Under the pieces are notes generated by a model. It made no database searches and had not been told where the DNA came from. It worked only from the letters and a program-made list of their open reading frames with translations. A stretch of DNA of 64,000 nt from Clostridiales bacterium (GTDB lineage Bacteria > Bacillota > Clostridia > Christensenellales > Pumilibacteraceae). Position numbers and translations under genes: made by a program. The stretch is taken from assembly GCA_003533505.1 (NCBI GenBank), contig DQGD01000006.1, positions 8,460 through 72,459 of the forward strand, written 5' to 3'. This document shows, piece after piece, positions 8,247 through 16,656 of the stretch (the stretch's first letter is position 1; each line of letters starts with the position of its first letter).

Positions 8247-9041
8247 CTAGCCGATTATCTTATTTATCATTTCGTTCAGCTTCTCGTAATTTTCGCGGAG
8301 GTTGTCGTAGTCGGTGTAGCAGTCCTTATAGACCTCTATGAGAACGGTGACGTCGGGCGTGCGCGCGTAGAGCTCGCGGAAGAATTTATCGAAGTTAAAC
8401 CTGCCGCTCAGCGGAAGCACGGGGTTCATCTTCGCGTCCATGTCGCAGATGTGCACGGTGGCAAGTCTGTCCTCTACCACGTCGAAAAATTTATATGGGT
8501 CAATGTCGCTGAAAAACGCTTGCTTGACGTCCAGCGTAGCTTTTAACTTCGGGCAGTACTGCTTCAGATTTTTGAAAAAGTCGGGAGTATTGAAGTAAGC
8601 CCAATTCACGTTTTCGTAGGCAAGCTGGATACCGTAGCTTTCGGCGATGTCGCAAAGCTGGTTTACTCGCTCGCCGAATTTCGGAAAATCGATATTGAGC
8701 GCTCGATGCGGCTTGACGAACGGACCGTGGAACGTGTAATATTTTGCGCCCGTCACGAAACCGGCGTAGCAGACCTTGCGAAACGTTTGCTCGGCGTCGT
8801 CGCGAATGCGGTCGTAGCTCGAAAACAGCTCCGGCTCGAAGCAGGTGCCGTGCGCGTGGACGGAATGTACCTTTATATCGCCCTTTCGCTCCACGAGAGC
8901 GTCGACGAACGGCTTTTCGTATTCGGAAAAGGTGTTTAAAAACAGCTCGGTGACGTCGACGTTCATGGAACGCAACACGTCAAAAGTCGATTCGACATTC
9001 TCTCGCCCGAAAAAGCAGGCTGTGGAAATTCCTAATCTCAT
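8247..9041 (-). CDS. Sugar phosphate isomerase/epimerase (AP endonuclease family 2 TIM barrel)
   Basis: 264 residues from MRLGISTACF. It has the xylose-isomerase-like barrel with metal ligands expected in HSVHAHGTCFEP, YYTFHGPF, LAYENVNWAY (Glu), TLDVKQAFF (Asp/Lys), TVHICDMD and a final Glu in VLIEVYKD. Such enzymes isomerise or epimerise ketoses or inositol derivatives. The start at 9041 is preferred over an in-frame ATG 17 codons upstream because the family begins here and a GGAG lies 12 bases before it; the upstream extension would overlap the promoter. It is transcribed alone and convergent with the glycosidase, so a shared carbohydrate pathway is possible but unproven. Confidence 0.82.
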   Translation of the reverse strand: MRLGISTACFFGRENVESTFDVLRSMNVDVTELFLNTFSEYEKPFVDALVERKGDIKVHSVHAHGTCFEPELFSSYDRIRDDAEQTFRKVCYAGFVTGAKYYTFHGPFVKPHRALNIDFPKFGERVNQLCDIAESYGIQLAYENVNWAYFNTPDFFKNLKQYCPKLKATLDVKQAFFSDIDPYKFFDVVEDRLATVHICDMDAKMNPVLPLSGRFNFDKFFRELYARTPDVTVLIEVYKDCYTDYDNLRENYEKLNEMINKIIG

Positions 9042-9080
9042 ATAAGCTATAAGCTCCGTAACAAAATTCAATATGCAGAA

Positions 9081-9109
9081 ATTGTAGCACACGGCGCGAT
9101 AAATAACAA
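9081..9109 (-). promoter_or_regulatory. Promoter of the isomerase-like gene
   Basis: Minus strand TTGTTA, 17-bp spacer, TACAAT, about 40 bases upstream of the start at 9041. Confidence 0.55.
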
Positions 9110-9410
9110 GCGAATTTATCTACATTTTATATAAAAATTACAACATTTTGTTGTGCAGATTTCAGGGCGCACGATATTTTGTGCCGTTTTCCGTTTTCGG
9201 ACGGTGATAACGGGTTTCCTCCTCGAGTCTTATCTTCCCGATTGATTCAGCGCGGTTGCAAGCGACAAAAAAGCAATTCCGTTTGACCAAAGATGCCGAT
9301 AAATGTCGGAAATAACGCGTACTATGCGTGACATAGTACTATAATTATATCGCAAAAATCGCAAAAACGTGCAAAAATCGGCACTTTTACGTTAAAATGT
9401 GCCGACTATA
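9110..9410. other. Gene-free stretch with possible small-RNA region
   Basis: No credible coding sequence. Minus-strand elements include an AT-rich hairpin ACAACA-AAA-TGTTGT followed by AATTTTT (about 9132-9155) and a possible pseudoknot (CGGG/CCCG interleaved with GATAA/TTATC) near 9205-9240. The dispersed repeat block at 9322-9381 lies at its right edge. A short RNA transcribed leftward is possible but unsupported beyond these signals. Confidence 0.3.
9322..9381. repeat. Dispersed intergenic repeat, copy 1, with 8-bp inverted repeat
   Basis: Contains GTACTATG-CGTGA-CATAGTAC, a perfect 8-bp inverted repeat with a 5-bp spacer, then TATAATTATA and an A-rich tract with two AAAAATCG motifs. A clearly related block lies at 45092-45150. 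On the minus strand the A-rich tract reads as TTGCAC, 19 bp, TATAAT. It could be an operator-promoter or a mobile repeat. Confidence 0.6.
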
Positions 9411-9445
9411 AAAGAACGCTCCGCCGTAATGTAGCGGAGCGTTCC
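9411..9445 (-). terminator. Terminator of pgi
   Basis: Perfect 11-bp stem GAACGCTCCGC/GCGGAGCGTTC. On the minus strand it is followed by TTTTATAG, about 95 bases after the pgi stop. Confidence 0.75.
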
Positions 9446-9539
9446 TACTATTCGGGACATGTATTACAAGGCGATTGACCGCGTCGTTTCGGCTTCAACC
9501 CGTCCTTGCAATTCGTTTATGCGTTTTATCCTCGAAGCC

Positions 9540-10934
9540 TTAACCGATGATGTAATCGGCTTTCTTGGGGGCGGCGTTAATCTCCTCCATTTTCGCCTCG
9601 TAGCCTTTTCTGCCGAGCATTGCGAAGGTAGCTTTTTTACCCTCTTCCACGCCGGGCTGATTGAAGGTGTCGACGTTGAGAAGCGCGCCGGCGAATGCGG
9701 TTTCGTACATGAAGTACATCAACAGCTCGCCTATCGTTTCCTCGTTGACTTCGGGAAGCGTGATGGTGAAGTTCATGCGCTGAGCCTTTTTGAGCGCGAA
9801 CTCGGTGGCTTTTCTCTCGGCGTTGATAAGCTCGTTCATCGTGTGGTTCTTGAGGAAGTCGCACGCGTCGACGTCCTTATCGTCGGTAATCACGACGGTG
9901 TCGCGGTACTTGTCGACAGCAAGGAAAGTAACAACCTTGTCGAAGGGACCTTCGGTGTACAGCTGAACCTGACTGTGCTGGTCGGTGACGCCCAAAGACT
10001 TTGCCGGGGTCTGACCTGCGTTTACGGTCTTTCCGTCGAGGTCGACAGCTTTACCGAGCGACTCCGCCCAAATCTGGCAGTAGAAATCCGCCATGAATTT
10101 GAGGCTGTCGGCATACGGCATAAGAACGCTGACGTTGCAGCCCTTCTTCATTGCCTCGCATTGGAGGAACGCGGTAAGAAGCGCGGGGTTCTTTCTGACG
10201 TCGGTATTCTCGCTGACCTTGGAAATTTCTGCGGCGCCCTTGAGCATTTTCTTGATGTCGAAACCGAGGACGGCGAACGGGACAAGACCCACGGGGCAAA
10301 GCACGGAGAATCTTCCGCCGACGCCTGCGCCCACGCCGTAAATCTTAAAGCCCTCTTTTGCCGCCACGTTGTAAAGCGTGCCTTTGCCGATGGTGGTGGT
10401 CACAATAACGTGCTTTTTAGCTTCCTCCGCGCCGAGCTCTTTTTTGAGAAGCGCGTAAAGAATAAGGAACTGGCTGAGCGTTTCGCTGGTTTCGCCGCTC
10501 TTGGTCACCACATTGAAGTATGCGGTCTTAAGGTCGATTACGTCCAAAAGCGCCTGCATGCGCTCGGGGTCGACGTTGTCCTCGACGTAGAACTTCGGAG
10601 CTTTGCGCTTAGCCGCGGACAGCTCGTTGTGATGCAAGTGAAGCAGCGACGAGGCGACGGCTAAGGGGCCGAGCGCGCTTCCGCCGATACCGAACAGCAC
10701 AAAGCTTTCGGCTTTCTTGCCGATTTCGCCGCAGTAGGAAATCATTTCGTCGAGATAGTCGTCCTTTACGAACGGGAGGTCGCACCACTCCTGCCAGCCC
10801 TTGCCGCGATTGTCCATGACGGACTTGTGCGCCTTTTTAATCGCTTCTGCGTTCTTGTCGAACACGCACGGGCAGATTCCCTTGTCGCCGACAGCGTCGG
10901 TCATCATGTTGTTGTAGTCGAATCTGAGATTCAT
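9540..10934 (-). CDS. pgi: Glucose-6-phosphate isomerase
   Basis: Interconverts glucose-6-phosphate and fructose-6-phosphate. The 464-residue protein has the phosphate-binding SIS fold: GIGGSALGPLA (about 82-92), VVTKSGETSETLSQF, the catalytic Glu region VGGRFSVLCPVGL, and TDQHSQVQLYTEGP. The length fits the bacterial family near 450. The nearest ribosome binding site GGAG is 14 bases before the ATG, longer than usual. It follows hpf on the same strand with about 100 bases between and probably has its own promoter. Confidence 0.95.
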   Translation of the reverse strand: MNLRFDYNNMMTDAVGDKGICPCVFDKNAEAIKKAHKSVMDNRGKGWQEWCDLPFVKDDYLDEMISYCGEIGKKAESFVLFGIGGSALGPLAVASSLLHLHHNELSAAKRKAPKFYVEDNVDPERMQALLDVIDLKTAYFNVVTKSGETSETLSQFLILYALLKKELGAEEAKKHVIVTTTIGKGTLYNVAAKEGFKIYGVGAGVGGRFSVLCPVGLVPFAVLGFDIKKMLKGAAEISKVSENTDVRKNPALLTAFLQCEAMKKGCNVSVLMPYADSLKFMADFYCQIWAESLGKAVDLDGKTVNAGQTPAKSLGVTDQHSQVQLYTEGPFDKVVTFLAVDKYRDTVVITDDKDVDACDFLKNHTMNELINAERKATEFALKKAQRMNFTITLPEVNEETIGELLMYFMYETAFAGALLNVDTFNQPGVEEGKKATFAMLGRKGYEAKMEEINAAPKKADYIIG

Positions 10935-11036
10935 AATACTTTTCTGTTCTCCTTCTCGAATATTACTTTTTTACACGGCGCGAGGGCAAGCGGTCGATTA
11001 CGCCGCAAGCCCCCGTTTGCCGATTTTTAACGTTTG

Positions 11037-11567
11037 TTACTGAATAGCTTCGATAAGACCGTAGTCGCCGTCGTTACGCGCGTAAAGCACGTTGACGTTG
11101 CCCGTGGACTTATTGGCGAAAACATAGAAGTCGTGTCCGACGAGCTCGAGCTCCTCTATTGCGTCCTCCACCGTCATGGGAACGAGGTTGTAGGATTTGC
11201 TGCGAACAACCTTTTTCATGGGTTCTTTCGTTTCCTGCTCCACGTCCGGCATCGAGAAATCAAGCTCTTTGACCTTGAATTTCTTGGACTTCATCTTGTC
11301 GTGGTGACGGATTATCTGCTTTTCAAGCTTGGGAATCGCAAGGTCGATGTTCTCGTACATATTGCCGCCGGCAACCTCCGCGCGGACTATACCGCCCGAA
11401 ACGGAAATAGTAATTTCCAGCGTTTCCACGTCCTTGGACTTCTTCAGCATGATTTTGGCTTTCGTGTCGTCTTCAAAAAACTTGTCAAGCTTATCAACCT
11501 TTCGGGTGATGATGTCCTTCAGTTTTTCGCTCGCGTTGTAGTTCTTGCACAGAAATTCGATTCTCAT
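11037..11567 (-). CDS. hpf: Ribosome hibernation-promoting factor, long form
   Basis: 176 residues. The N-terminal 95 form the S30AE/YfiA domain that occupies the decoding centre of idle 70S ribosomes. A short linker leads to the C-terminal dimerisation domain (VVRSKSYNLVPMTVEDAIEE to the end) that joins ribosomes into 100S dimers. The long form is typical of Firmicutes. A GGGGG site precedes the ATG, and a consensus-like promoter lies about 90 bases upstream. Confidence 0.93.
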   Translation of the reverse strand: MRIEFLCKNYNASEKLKDIITRKVDKLDKFFEDDTKAKIMLKKSKDVETLEITISVSGGIVRAEVAGGNMYENIDLAIPKLEKQIIRHHDKMKSKKFKVKELDFSMPDVEQETKEPMKKVVRSKSYNLVPMTVEDAIEELELVGHDFYVFANKSTGNVNVLYARNDGDYGLIEAIQ

Positions 11568-11649
11568 AGGTAAGCCCCCTTGACTTAGTTTTTTACGGAA
11601 ATCGTCCGCCTGCCGCGCGCCCGCTGCCGCTTTCGCTTTCCGTGATTAT

Positions 11650-11678
11650 ATTATAACACGACTTCGGAAAATTGTAAA
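11650..11678 (-). promoter_or_regulatory. Promoter of hpf
   Basis: Minus strand TTTACA, 17-bp spacer, TATAAT; the predicted leader is about 75 bases. Confidence 0.65.
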
Positions 11679-11786
11679 TAGGTTTCGGAAATTTTCCTAC
11701 GTTATTTGCCGTTATTTTACCGCTTTTTATTGAACGTGCGGTACAATCACGGGCGCATTTCGTAAAGTCGCGTGACGCGACTCACG

Positions 11787-14204
11787 TCACCTTACCACGA
11801 TTTCGCCGCCCTCGAGGTCGACGCGGACGAGCGAATTGTCGCGAATACGCCCCGAGATTATGCCCTCGGCGATTTTGTCCTCTATCGTCTGTTCGATAAC
11901 TCTTCTCAGCGGCCTTGCGCCGTACTCGGCGTCGTAGCCCTTTGTCACAACGTAGTCAAGCGCTTCGGGCGAGATTTCCAATTCTATGCCGCGCTCCATA
12001 AGATTTTTCTCGAATTTGTCGAGAAGTATTCCGGCAATCTTGCCGATATCCTCTTTTTTCAGCGGCTCGAATATACAAACAACGTCGATACGGTTGATAA
12101 ACTCGGGTTTGAAGTACCGCTTCAGCGACTCCGTAAGAATCTCCTCCGTGCGCTTCTGCTCGTTGTCCGCGCCGAACAATGCCGAAAAGCCTAAGCCGCG
12201 CGGAGCCGATTTGAGCTCTGACACGCCGGCGTTGCTCGTCATTATTATCACGGTATTCTTGAAGCTGACGGTACGCCCCTGCGAGTCCGACAATCTGCCG
12301 TCGTCGAGGATTTGCAACAGAAGGTTGAAAATGTCCGGATGCGCCTTCTCTATCTCGTCGAAAAGCACGACGGAATACGGCTTTCTTCTCACCGCTTCGG
12401 TAAGCTGACCGCCGTCGTCGAAACCGGCGTAACCGGGAGGCGCGCCTATCAGTTTGGATACGGAATGAGATTCCATGTATTCGGACATATCCAGCCGGAT
12501 TACCGCGTTTTCGTCGTCGAAAAGCGCTTCGGACAGCGCCTTCGTGAGCTCGGTTTTGCCCACGCCCGTGGGTCCTAAGAACAGGAACGAGCCGATGGGG
12601 CGCGACGGATCCTTAAGCCCGGCTCGCGCACGGCGCACTGCTTTTGCCACCGCTTGAATCGCCTTGTCCTGACCGATGACGCGCTTGTGCAGCACTTCTT
12701 CTAAATCCATAAGCCTGCGAGTTTCGCTCTCCGACAGCTTGGTCACGGGGATTTTCGTCCAATCGGAAACAATTTCCGCGATTTGCTCCGCGCCGATTAC
12801 GCTGGTTTCGTGCTCGCTCGTGCGGTACCAATTAAGGCGGCTCTCGTCGAGTTTTTTCTGGAGCTCGGCAATGCGGCGCTTATACGAGTTCGCAAGGTCG
12901 AATTGCTCTCTTCTCACCGCCTCGCCCTTGAGTTTGTCCAGCTCCTTGAGCTCGCTGAGCATGTCGCGCTGAGCCCCGGGGAGCGTGTTGCCGTTCACCT
13001 TGGCGCGACTCATCGCCTCGTCGATTAGGTCAATTGCCTTGTCGGGCAAAAATCTGTCGGTGATATAGCGGTCGGACAGCTTCGCCGCAGCCTCTATCGC
13101 CTCGTCCGACAGCCGCACCTTGTGAAAGGTTTCGTAGTTTTCTTTAAGCCCTCTTAAAATGGCTATCGTTTCCTCCACCGACGGCGGATTGACGATGACC
13201 GGCTGGAAGCGGCGTTCGAGAGCCTTGTCCTTTTCGATAAACCTGCGGTACTCGTCGGTCGTGGTCGCACCCACGGTTTGCAGCTCGCCACGCGCGAGGT
13301 ACGGCTTGAGTATGTCCGCAGGCGAAACTTCGCCGTCTTTCGAGCCTGCCTGCGCGAGCGTGTGTATTTCGTCGATGAACAGGATTATGTTGCCGTCCGC
13401 GCGGATTACGTCGATTGCGTTTTTAAGCTTTTCCTCCAGCGCGCCGCGATACTTGGTTCCTGCCATAAGCGAGCCTATGTCGAGCGAAAACACGGTTTTG
13501 CCTTTCAGCAGTTCGGGCACAGAGCCGTCCACGATTGCCTTGGCAAGCCCCTCTACAACCGCGCTCTTGCCCACGCCCGGCTCGCCGATGAGCACCGGGT
13601 TATTCTTGGTCTTTCTGCAAAGTATCTGGATTATGCGCGAAATTTCCTCACGCCTGCCGATTATCGGGTCGATTTTGTGCTCTCTTGCGCGGCGCGTTAT
13701 GTCCGTGCCCATGTCGGCAAGCTGCCCGGGAAGCTCATGCCGTTCCTCGTCGCTCTTGACCTGCGCGTTGTCCGCTTCCTGCTGCAATACCGATTTCAGT
13801 TTTTCCGCGAGTTCGGGCAGGTTGAGCTTGTACCAATCTCGCAATATGCTCGTTGCCAGCGAAGCCTGGTCAAGCAGCATGCAATACAAAAAATGCTCGG
13901 TGCCGACGGCGGACTGTCCGAGGCTTTGCGACAGCTTGAAGCCCGTCTGAAACATCGACTTCACTCTCGGAGTGTAGTCGACGTCGCCCACGACGCGCAT
14001 GTGCGCTCCGCCGCCGAAAACGCGCTCGGAAAACGACAAGTCGACGCCGCGCTCGACTAGTAGCTTGCTCGCCGTGCACTCGCGCACGCTAGTCAGTCCG
14101 TATAAAATATGCTCCGTTCCTATCTCCGGGTTGGCGTACTTTTTGGCGGCTTCTCTCGCCACCCTCAACGCTTTGTCAAGATTTTCAGTTACGGCGTATT
14201 TCAT
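11787..14204 (-). CDS. clpC: ATP-dependent Clp protease ATP-binding subunit ClpC
   Basis: Class I Hsp100 unfoldase that feeds substrates, including McsB-phosphorylated proteins, to ClpP. The 805-residue protein has two N-terminal Clp repeats (about 1-150), first AAA+ module with Walker A GEPGVGKS at 207-214, a ClpC-type middle coiled coil (roughly 400-470), and a second AAA+ module with Walker A GPTGVGKT at 544-551 and Walker B VVLFDEIEKAH. The LGF tripeptide at 671-673 is the ClpP docking loop, so this is a protease partner and not ClpB. It is the third gene of mcsA-mcsB-clpC; a GGGAG site precedes the ATG. No ctsR is adjacent, unlike Bacillus. Confidence 0.96.
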   Translation of the reverse strand: MKYAVTENLDKALRVAREAAKKYANPEIGTEHILYGLTSVRECTASKLLVERGVDLSFSERVFGGGAHMRVVGDVDYTPRVKSMFQTGFKLSQSLGQSAVGTEHFLYCMLLDQASLATSILRDWYKLNLPELAEKLKSVLQQEADNAQVKSDEERHELPGQLADMGTDITRRAREHKIDPIIGRREEISRIIQILCRKTKNNPVLIGEPGVGKSAVVEGLAKAIVDGSVPELLKGKTVFSLDIGSLMAGTKYRGALEEKLKNAIDVIRADGNIILFIDEIHTLAQAGSKDGEVSPADILKPYLARGELQTVGATTTDEYRRFIEKDKALERRFQPVIVNPPSVEETIAILRGLKENYETFHKVRLSDEAIEAAAKLSDRYITDRFLPDKAIDLIDEAMSRAKVNGNTLPGAQRDMLSELKELDKLKGEAVRREQFDLANSYKRRIAELQKKLDESRLNWYRTSEHETSVIGAEQIAEIVSDWTKIPVTKLSESETRRLMDLEEVLHKRVIGQDKAIQAVAKAVRRARAGLKDPSRPIGSFLFLGPTGVGKTELTKALSEALFDDENAVIRLDMSEYMESHSVSKLIGAPPGYAGFDDGGQLTEAVRRKPYSVVLFDEIEKAHPDIFNLLLQILDDGRLSDSQGRTVSFKNTVIIMTSNAGVSELKSAPRGLGFSALFGADNEQKRTEEILTESLKRYFKPEFINRIDVVCIFEPLKKEDIGKIAGILLDKFEKNLMERGIELEISPEALDYVVTKGYDAEYGARPLRRVIEQTIEDKIAEGIISGRIRDNSLVRVDLEGGEIVVR

Positions 14205-14255
14205 TTATAATCTCCCGAACAATTAGTCTTTTCTATTTTAGGACGATGTAATTCG

Positions 14256-15266
14256 TTAAAAATTCAGCCTTGCAATATTCTTTATGGTGGTGCGGACGAG
14301 CTCGGCGCGGTAGACGCTGCGGTCGGCTTCGGATTTAAGCGGACGGTCGGCGGCGCTCTCGAGGTTGAAGGGCGACACGGAAATCAGCAATTCGTCGGGC
14401 TTTGCCGCGTTTTTCAAGCCGATAATGCCGTAGTATGCGCCGAGCTTTACGAGCGACACGGCGGTTATCGCCTGCTCGTAGCTTAGCATGTAGGCGCAGG
14501 AAGCCACTCCCATTGCGCGCGCGATTTCGTCGATAAGCGCGTTTCCGCGCGATTTAAGCAGTCTTTCGCGAGCGTCCTTTTCGGCAGCCGCAATGCTCTC
14601 CGCCGCGGCGCGAACGAACGACAGTATTTCGGCTTCGGTTACGCCCAGCGTGCGCTTGTTCGATACCTGATAGACGTACCCCAGCGCGTCGCTGCCCTCG
14701 CCGTAAACGCCGCGCAGCGTTACGTTCATTTTCGCGAGAGTGCTCACGTTGCGCTTCAGCTCGCCCGTTATGGTGAGCGCCGGCAAAAAAATCATCACCG
14801 AGGCGCGCATGCCCGTACCGAGATTTGTGGGGCAAGCGGTAAGGTAGCCGTATTTCTCGGAAAACGCGAACTCGGCGGCTTCGCTTATTCTGTCGTCGAG
14901 CGCGTCGGCAACCCGATAGGCTTCGTCGAGCCTGTACCCCGGAAGTATCACCTGCTCGCGGACGTGGTCCTCCTCGTTGAGCATCACGCTGACCGCTTCG
15001 TCGTCGCTAAGCACAACCCTGCCGTAGGGACAATCGGACAGCAGTTCCTTGGAAATAAGGTGACGCTCGACGAAAGCTCCGGCTTCGATTTCGCCCAAAC
15101 TCTTTACTCTATACGTTTTATAGCCGTTTGTAAGCGCGCGTTCCACCTTTGCCGCGACAATATCCGCGTGTCCTGCGCTCATTTTGCGCGGAAACGGAAT
15201 GCCGCGAAGATTACGCGCCAGCCTTATTCTGGTCGATATTACCGAAGAAAGCATCGATTCGTCCAT
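14256..15266 (-). CDS. mcsB: Protein-arginine kinase McsB
   Basis: Phosphorylates arginines on damaged proteins to mark them for ClpCP. The 336-residue phosphagen-kinase fold shows STRIRLARNL near the N-terminus, the NEEDH loop (NEEDHVR, about 115), the catalytic-loop CPTNLGTGMRASV with its cysteine, and near the C-terminus ADRSVYRAEL, matching the RDxxRA pArg-recognition motif. It needs McsA as activator. It starts about 30 bases after mcsA with a GGGAG site and is followed 50 bases later by clpC. Confidence 0.95.
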   Translation of the reverse strand: MDESMLSSVISTRIRLARNLRGIPFPRKMSAGHADIVAAKVERALTNGYKTYRVKSLGEIEAGAFVERHLISKELLSDCPYGRVVLSDDEAVSVMLNEEDHVREQVILPGYRLDEAYRVADALDDRISEAAEFAFSEKYGYLTACPTNLGTGMRASVMIFLPALTITGELKRNVSTLAKMNVTLRGVYGEGSDALGYVYQVSNKRTLGVTEAEILSFVRAAAESIAAAEKDARERLLKSRGNALIDEIARAMGVASCAYMLSYEQAITAVSLVKLGAYYGIIGLKNAAKPDELLISVSPFNLESAADRPLKSEADRSVYRAELVRTTIKNIARLNF

Positions 15267-15297
15267 TAGCCTCTCCCTTTGCAGCGACGCCGCGTAA

Positions 15298-15768
15298 TCA
15301 ATAGTTGTTCCTCAGTTCCTTGAGCCTGGCATTGAGTTGCGTGGCGCGGTCGTAGTCCTCTGCCGCTACAGCCTTACGAAGCTCGGCGTTCACGCGCTCG
15401 TACTCGCCCTCGAGCGTTGTCGCGGCTCGTGACGGGCGTTTGCCGACGTGCGACAAGCCCTGACGCATTTTTGGCAGTCGTTCGTCGATTTCGGCAGCGA
15501 AAACCGAATAGCAATACTCGCAGCCGACATAGCCAGAGCCCGTAAACTCGGCGAGCGTAGTGCCGCAGGACGGGCAAAACGCCCGGCTCCGCTTGCTTTC
15601 GTCGATAAGCGGCGAGGCGGTCTTTTTCGCGCCGTTCGCGACGTTCTTCGCCCCCGATAATCTCGCGCGTCTGCAATCGGCGCAAAGATGCACCTCGACC
15701 TTTTTTCCGTTATATTTGCTGACCGTGTGGTAAACGGCTTCGTTTTTTTTGCATTCGTCGCAAAGCAT
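15298..15768 (-). CDS. mcsA: McsA, zinc-finger activator of McsB
   Basis: 156 residues from MLCDECKKNEA. It has CxxC pairs at the N-terminus (CDEC, CADC), a second zinc site (CPSC, CEYC) near the middle, and a C-terminal UvrB/UvrC helical motif (YERVNAELRKAVAAEDYDRA). It activates McsB and acts as an adaptor for ClpC. The start is fixed by the family N-terminus. No Shine-Dalgarno sequence can fit: the -10 hexamer TATAAT ends six bases before the ATG, so the mRNA should start at or next to the A of the ATG. It is the first gene of mcsA-mcsB-clpC. Confidence 0.92.
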   Translation of the reverse strand: MLCDECKKNEAVYHTVSKYNGKKVEVHLCADCRRARLSGAKNVANGAKKTASPLIDESKRSRAFCPSCGTTLAEFTGSGYVGCEYCYSVFAAEIDERLPKMRQGLSHVGKRPSRAATTLEGEYERVNAELRKAVAAEDYDRATQLNARLKELRNNY

Positions 15769-15774
15769 ATTCCT

Positions 15775-15804
15775 ATTATATAATATAGTGCGGCGTTTAG
15801 TCAA
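15775..15804 (-). promoter_or_regulatory. Promoter of mcsA-mcsB-clpC, predicted leaderless
   Basis: Minus strand TTGACT, 18-bp spacer, TATAAT, then AGGAAT and the ATG. No CtsR-type heptamer direct repeat is seen near it. Confidence 0.7.
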
Positions 15805-15854
15805 TCGATTAGCGACGCAAAGCGAGTTTACGTTAAGCCGTGGCGGCTCCGGCG

Positions 15855-15891
15855 AAAACAAAAACGCAACCGTGGTAACACCCGTTGCGTT
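15855..15891 (-). terminator. Terminator of the dCMP deaminase gene
   Basis: Stem AACGCAAC/GTTGCGTT with a 13-base loop, followed on the minus strand by TTTTGTTTT. Confidence 0.75.
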
Positions 15892-15954
15892 CTTTTACGT
15901 TTTTCTATTGTTTTCGACAGCCGTCGGCGGCAAGCGCGCCTCGCACGACTTGTT

Positions 15955-16452
15955 TCAGCAGCCGCACTCGTCCGAAGGCTTATCGTCCTCGCCCGGCATC
16001 TGCTCGATTTCCACGCCGGCTTCTTTGAGAAGCTGCATCGAAAACTCGTCGGGGTACCCGTGGCGGTAAACAATGCGCACTATGCCGCTGTTGATAATCA
16101 TTTTCGAGCAGATTACGCAGGGCTGGTGAGTGCAATAAAGCGTTGCGCCGTCGATGCTTATACCCATTTTCGCCGCCTGAATAATCGCGTTCTGCTCGGC
16201 GTGCGCCGCGTAGCAAATCTCATGGCGAGTGCCGCTCTCTATTCCCAGCTTTTTTCTGAGGCAATATCCTCTGTCCTTGCAACTTTCTATGCCTGCGCTC
16301 GCGCCGTTGTAGCCCGTCGTGAGTATTCTTTTGTTTTTCGCAATCACCGCGCCCACCTGACGATTGGACTGATAGCAGCTCGACCAGGTTGCGACGTCCT
16401 CCGCCATTTTAAGAAAACGCTCGTCCCACTTTGTTCCCTTCATTGCGTCCAT
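15955..16452 (-). CDS. dCMP deaminase (ComEB-like)
   Basis: Converts dCMP to dUMP for thymidylate synthesis. The 165-residue zinc deaminase has HAEQNA (His zinc ligand and catalytic Glu) and PCVIC (two Cys ligands), plus additional cysteines of the extended dCMP-deaminase zinc region (SCKDRGYCLRKK). The C-terminal tail PSDECGC is Cys-rich. The start at 16452 is supported by AAGGAG nine bases upstream. It could also be annotated as competence protein ComEB, its Bacillus relative. Confidence 0.88.
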   Translation of the reverse strand: MDAMKGTKWDERFLKMAEDVATWSSCYQSNRQVGAVIAKNKRILTTGYNGASAGIESCKDRGYCLRKKLGIESGTRHEICYAAHAEQNAIIQAAKMGISIDGATLYCTHQPCVICSKMIINSGIVRIVYRHGYPDEFSMQLLKEAGVEIEQMPGEDDKPSDECGC

Positions 16453-16619
16453 TTTGCTCTTCTCCTTTGCCGCCCCGTCACCGAGGGCGTTTCGGCTCTT
16501 ATATTTTTAATTTTAACACAGCCGTGCGATTTTGTCGAGCGTTTGACGTATTTTTGCGCATTTTATCGAATTTTCGCGAAATTTTTACCTCTCTCCCCTA
16601 ACGCGCGTTCGGCTCGGCT

Positions 16620-16656
16620 TAGTGCTTGCGAGTGATTTGTGCGATTGCTAGCACTC
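16620..16656 (+). promoter_or_regulatory. CIRCE-like inverted repeat upstream of groESL
   Basis: CTAGCACTC at 16648-16656 matches 8 of 9 bases of the left CIRCE half (TTAGCACTC), the HrcA operator. The right half at the normal 9-base spacing is poor (5 of 9). Instead AGTGCTTGC and GCTAGCACT form a longer-spaced inverted repeat. HrcA control is likely but this operator is not canonical. Confidence 0.4.

Noticed and set aside
9042..9092. Upstream in-frame extension of the isomerase-like gene
   Set aside because: It would begin inside the promoter at 9081-9109 and precede the normal family N-terminus.
10935..11036. Stem GGGCTTGCGG/CCGCTTGCCC between hpf and pgi as a terminator
   Set aside because: It has an internal TT/TT mismatch and no T-run on the minus strand.
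11766..11786. Hairpin AGTCGCG/CGCGACT as clpC terminator
   Set aside because: The stem is good but only three T follow; it was not strong enough to list as a terminator.
15769..15861. CtsR operator and longer McsA start
   Set aside because: No heptamer direct repeat typical of CtsR was seen, and the longer start would cross the promoter and precede the zinc-finger family start.
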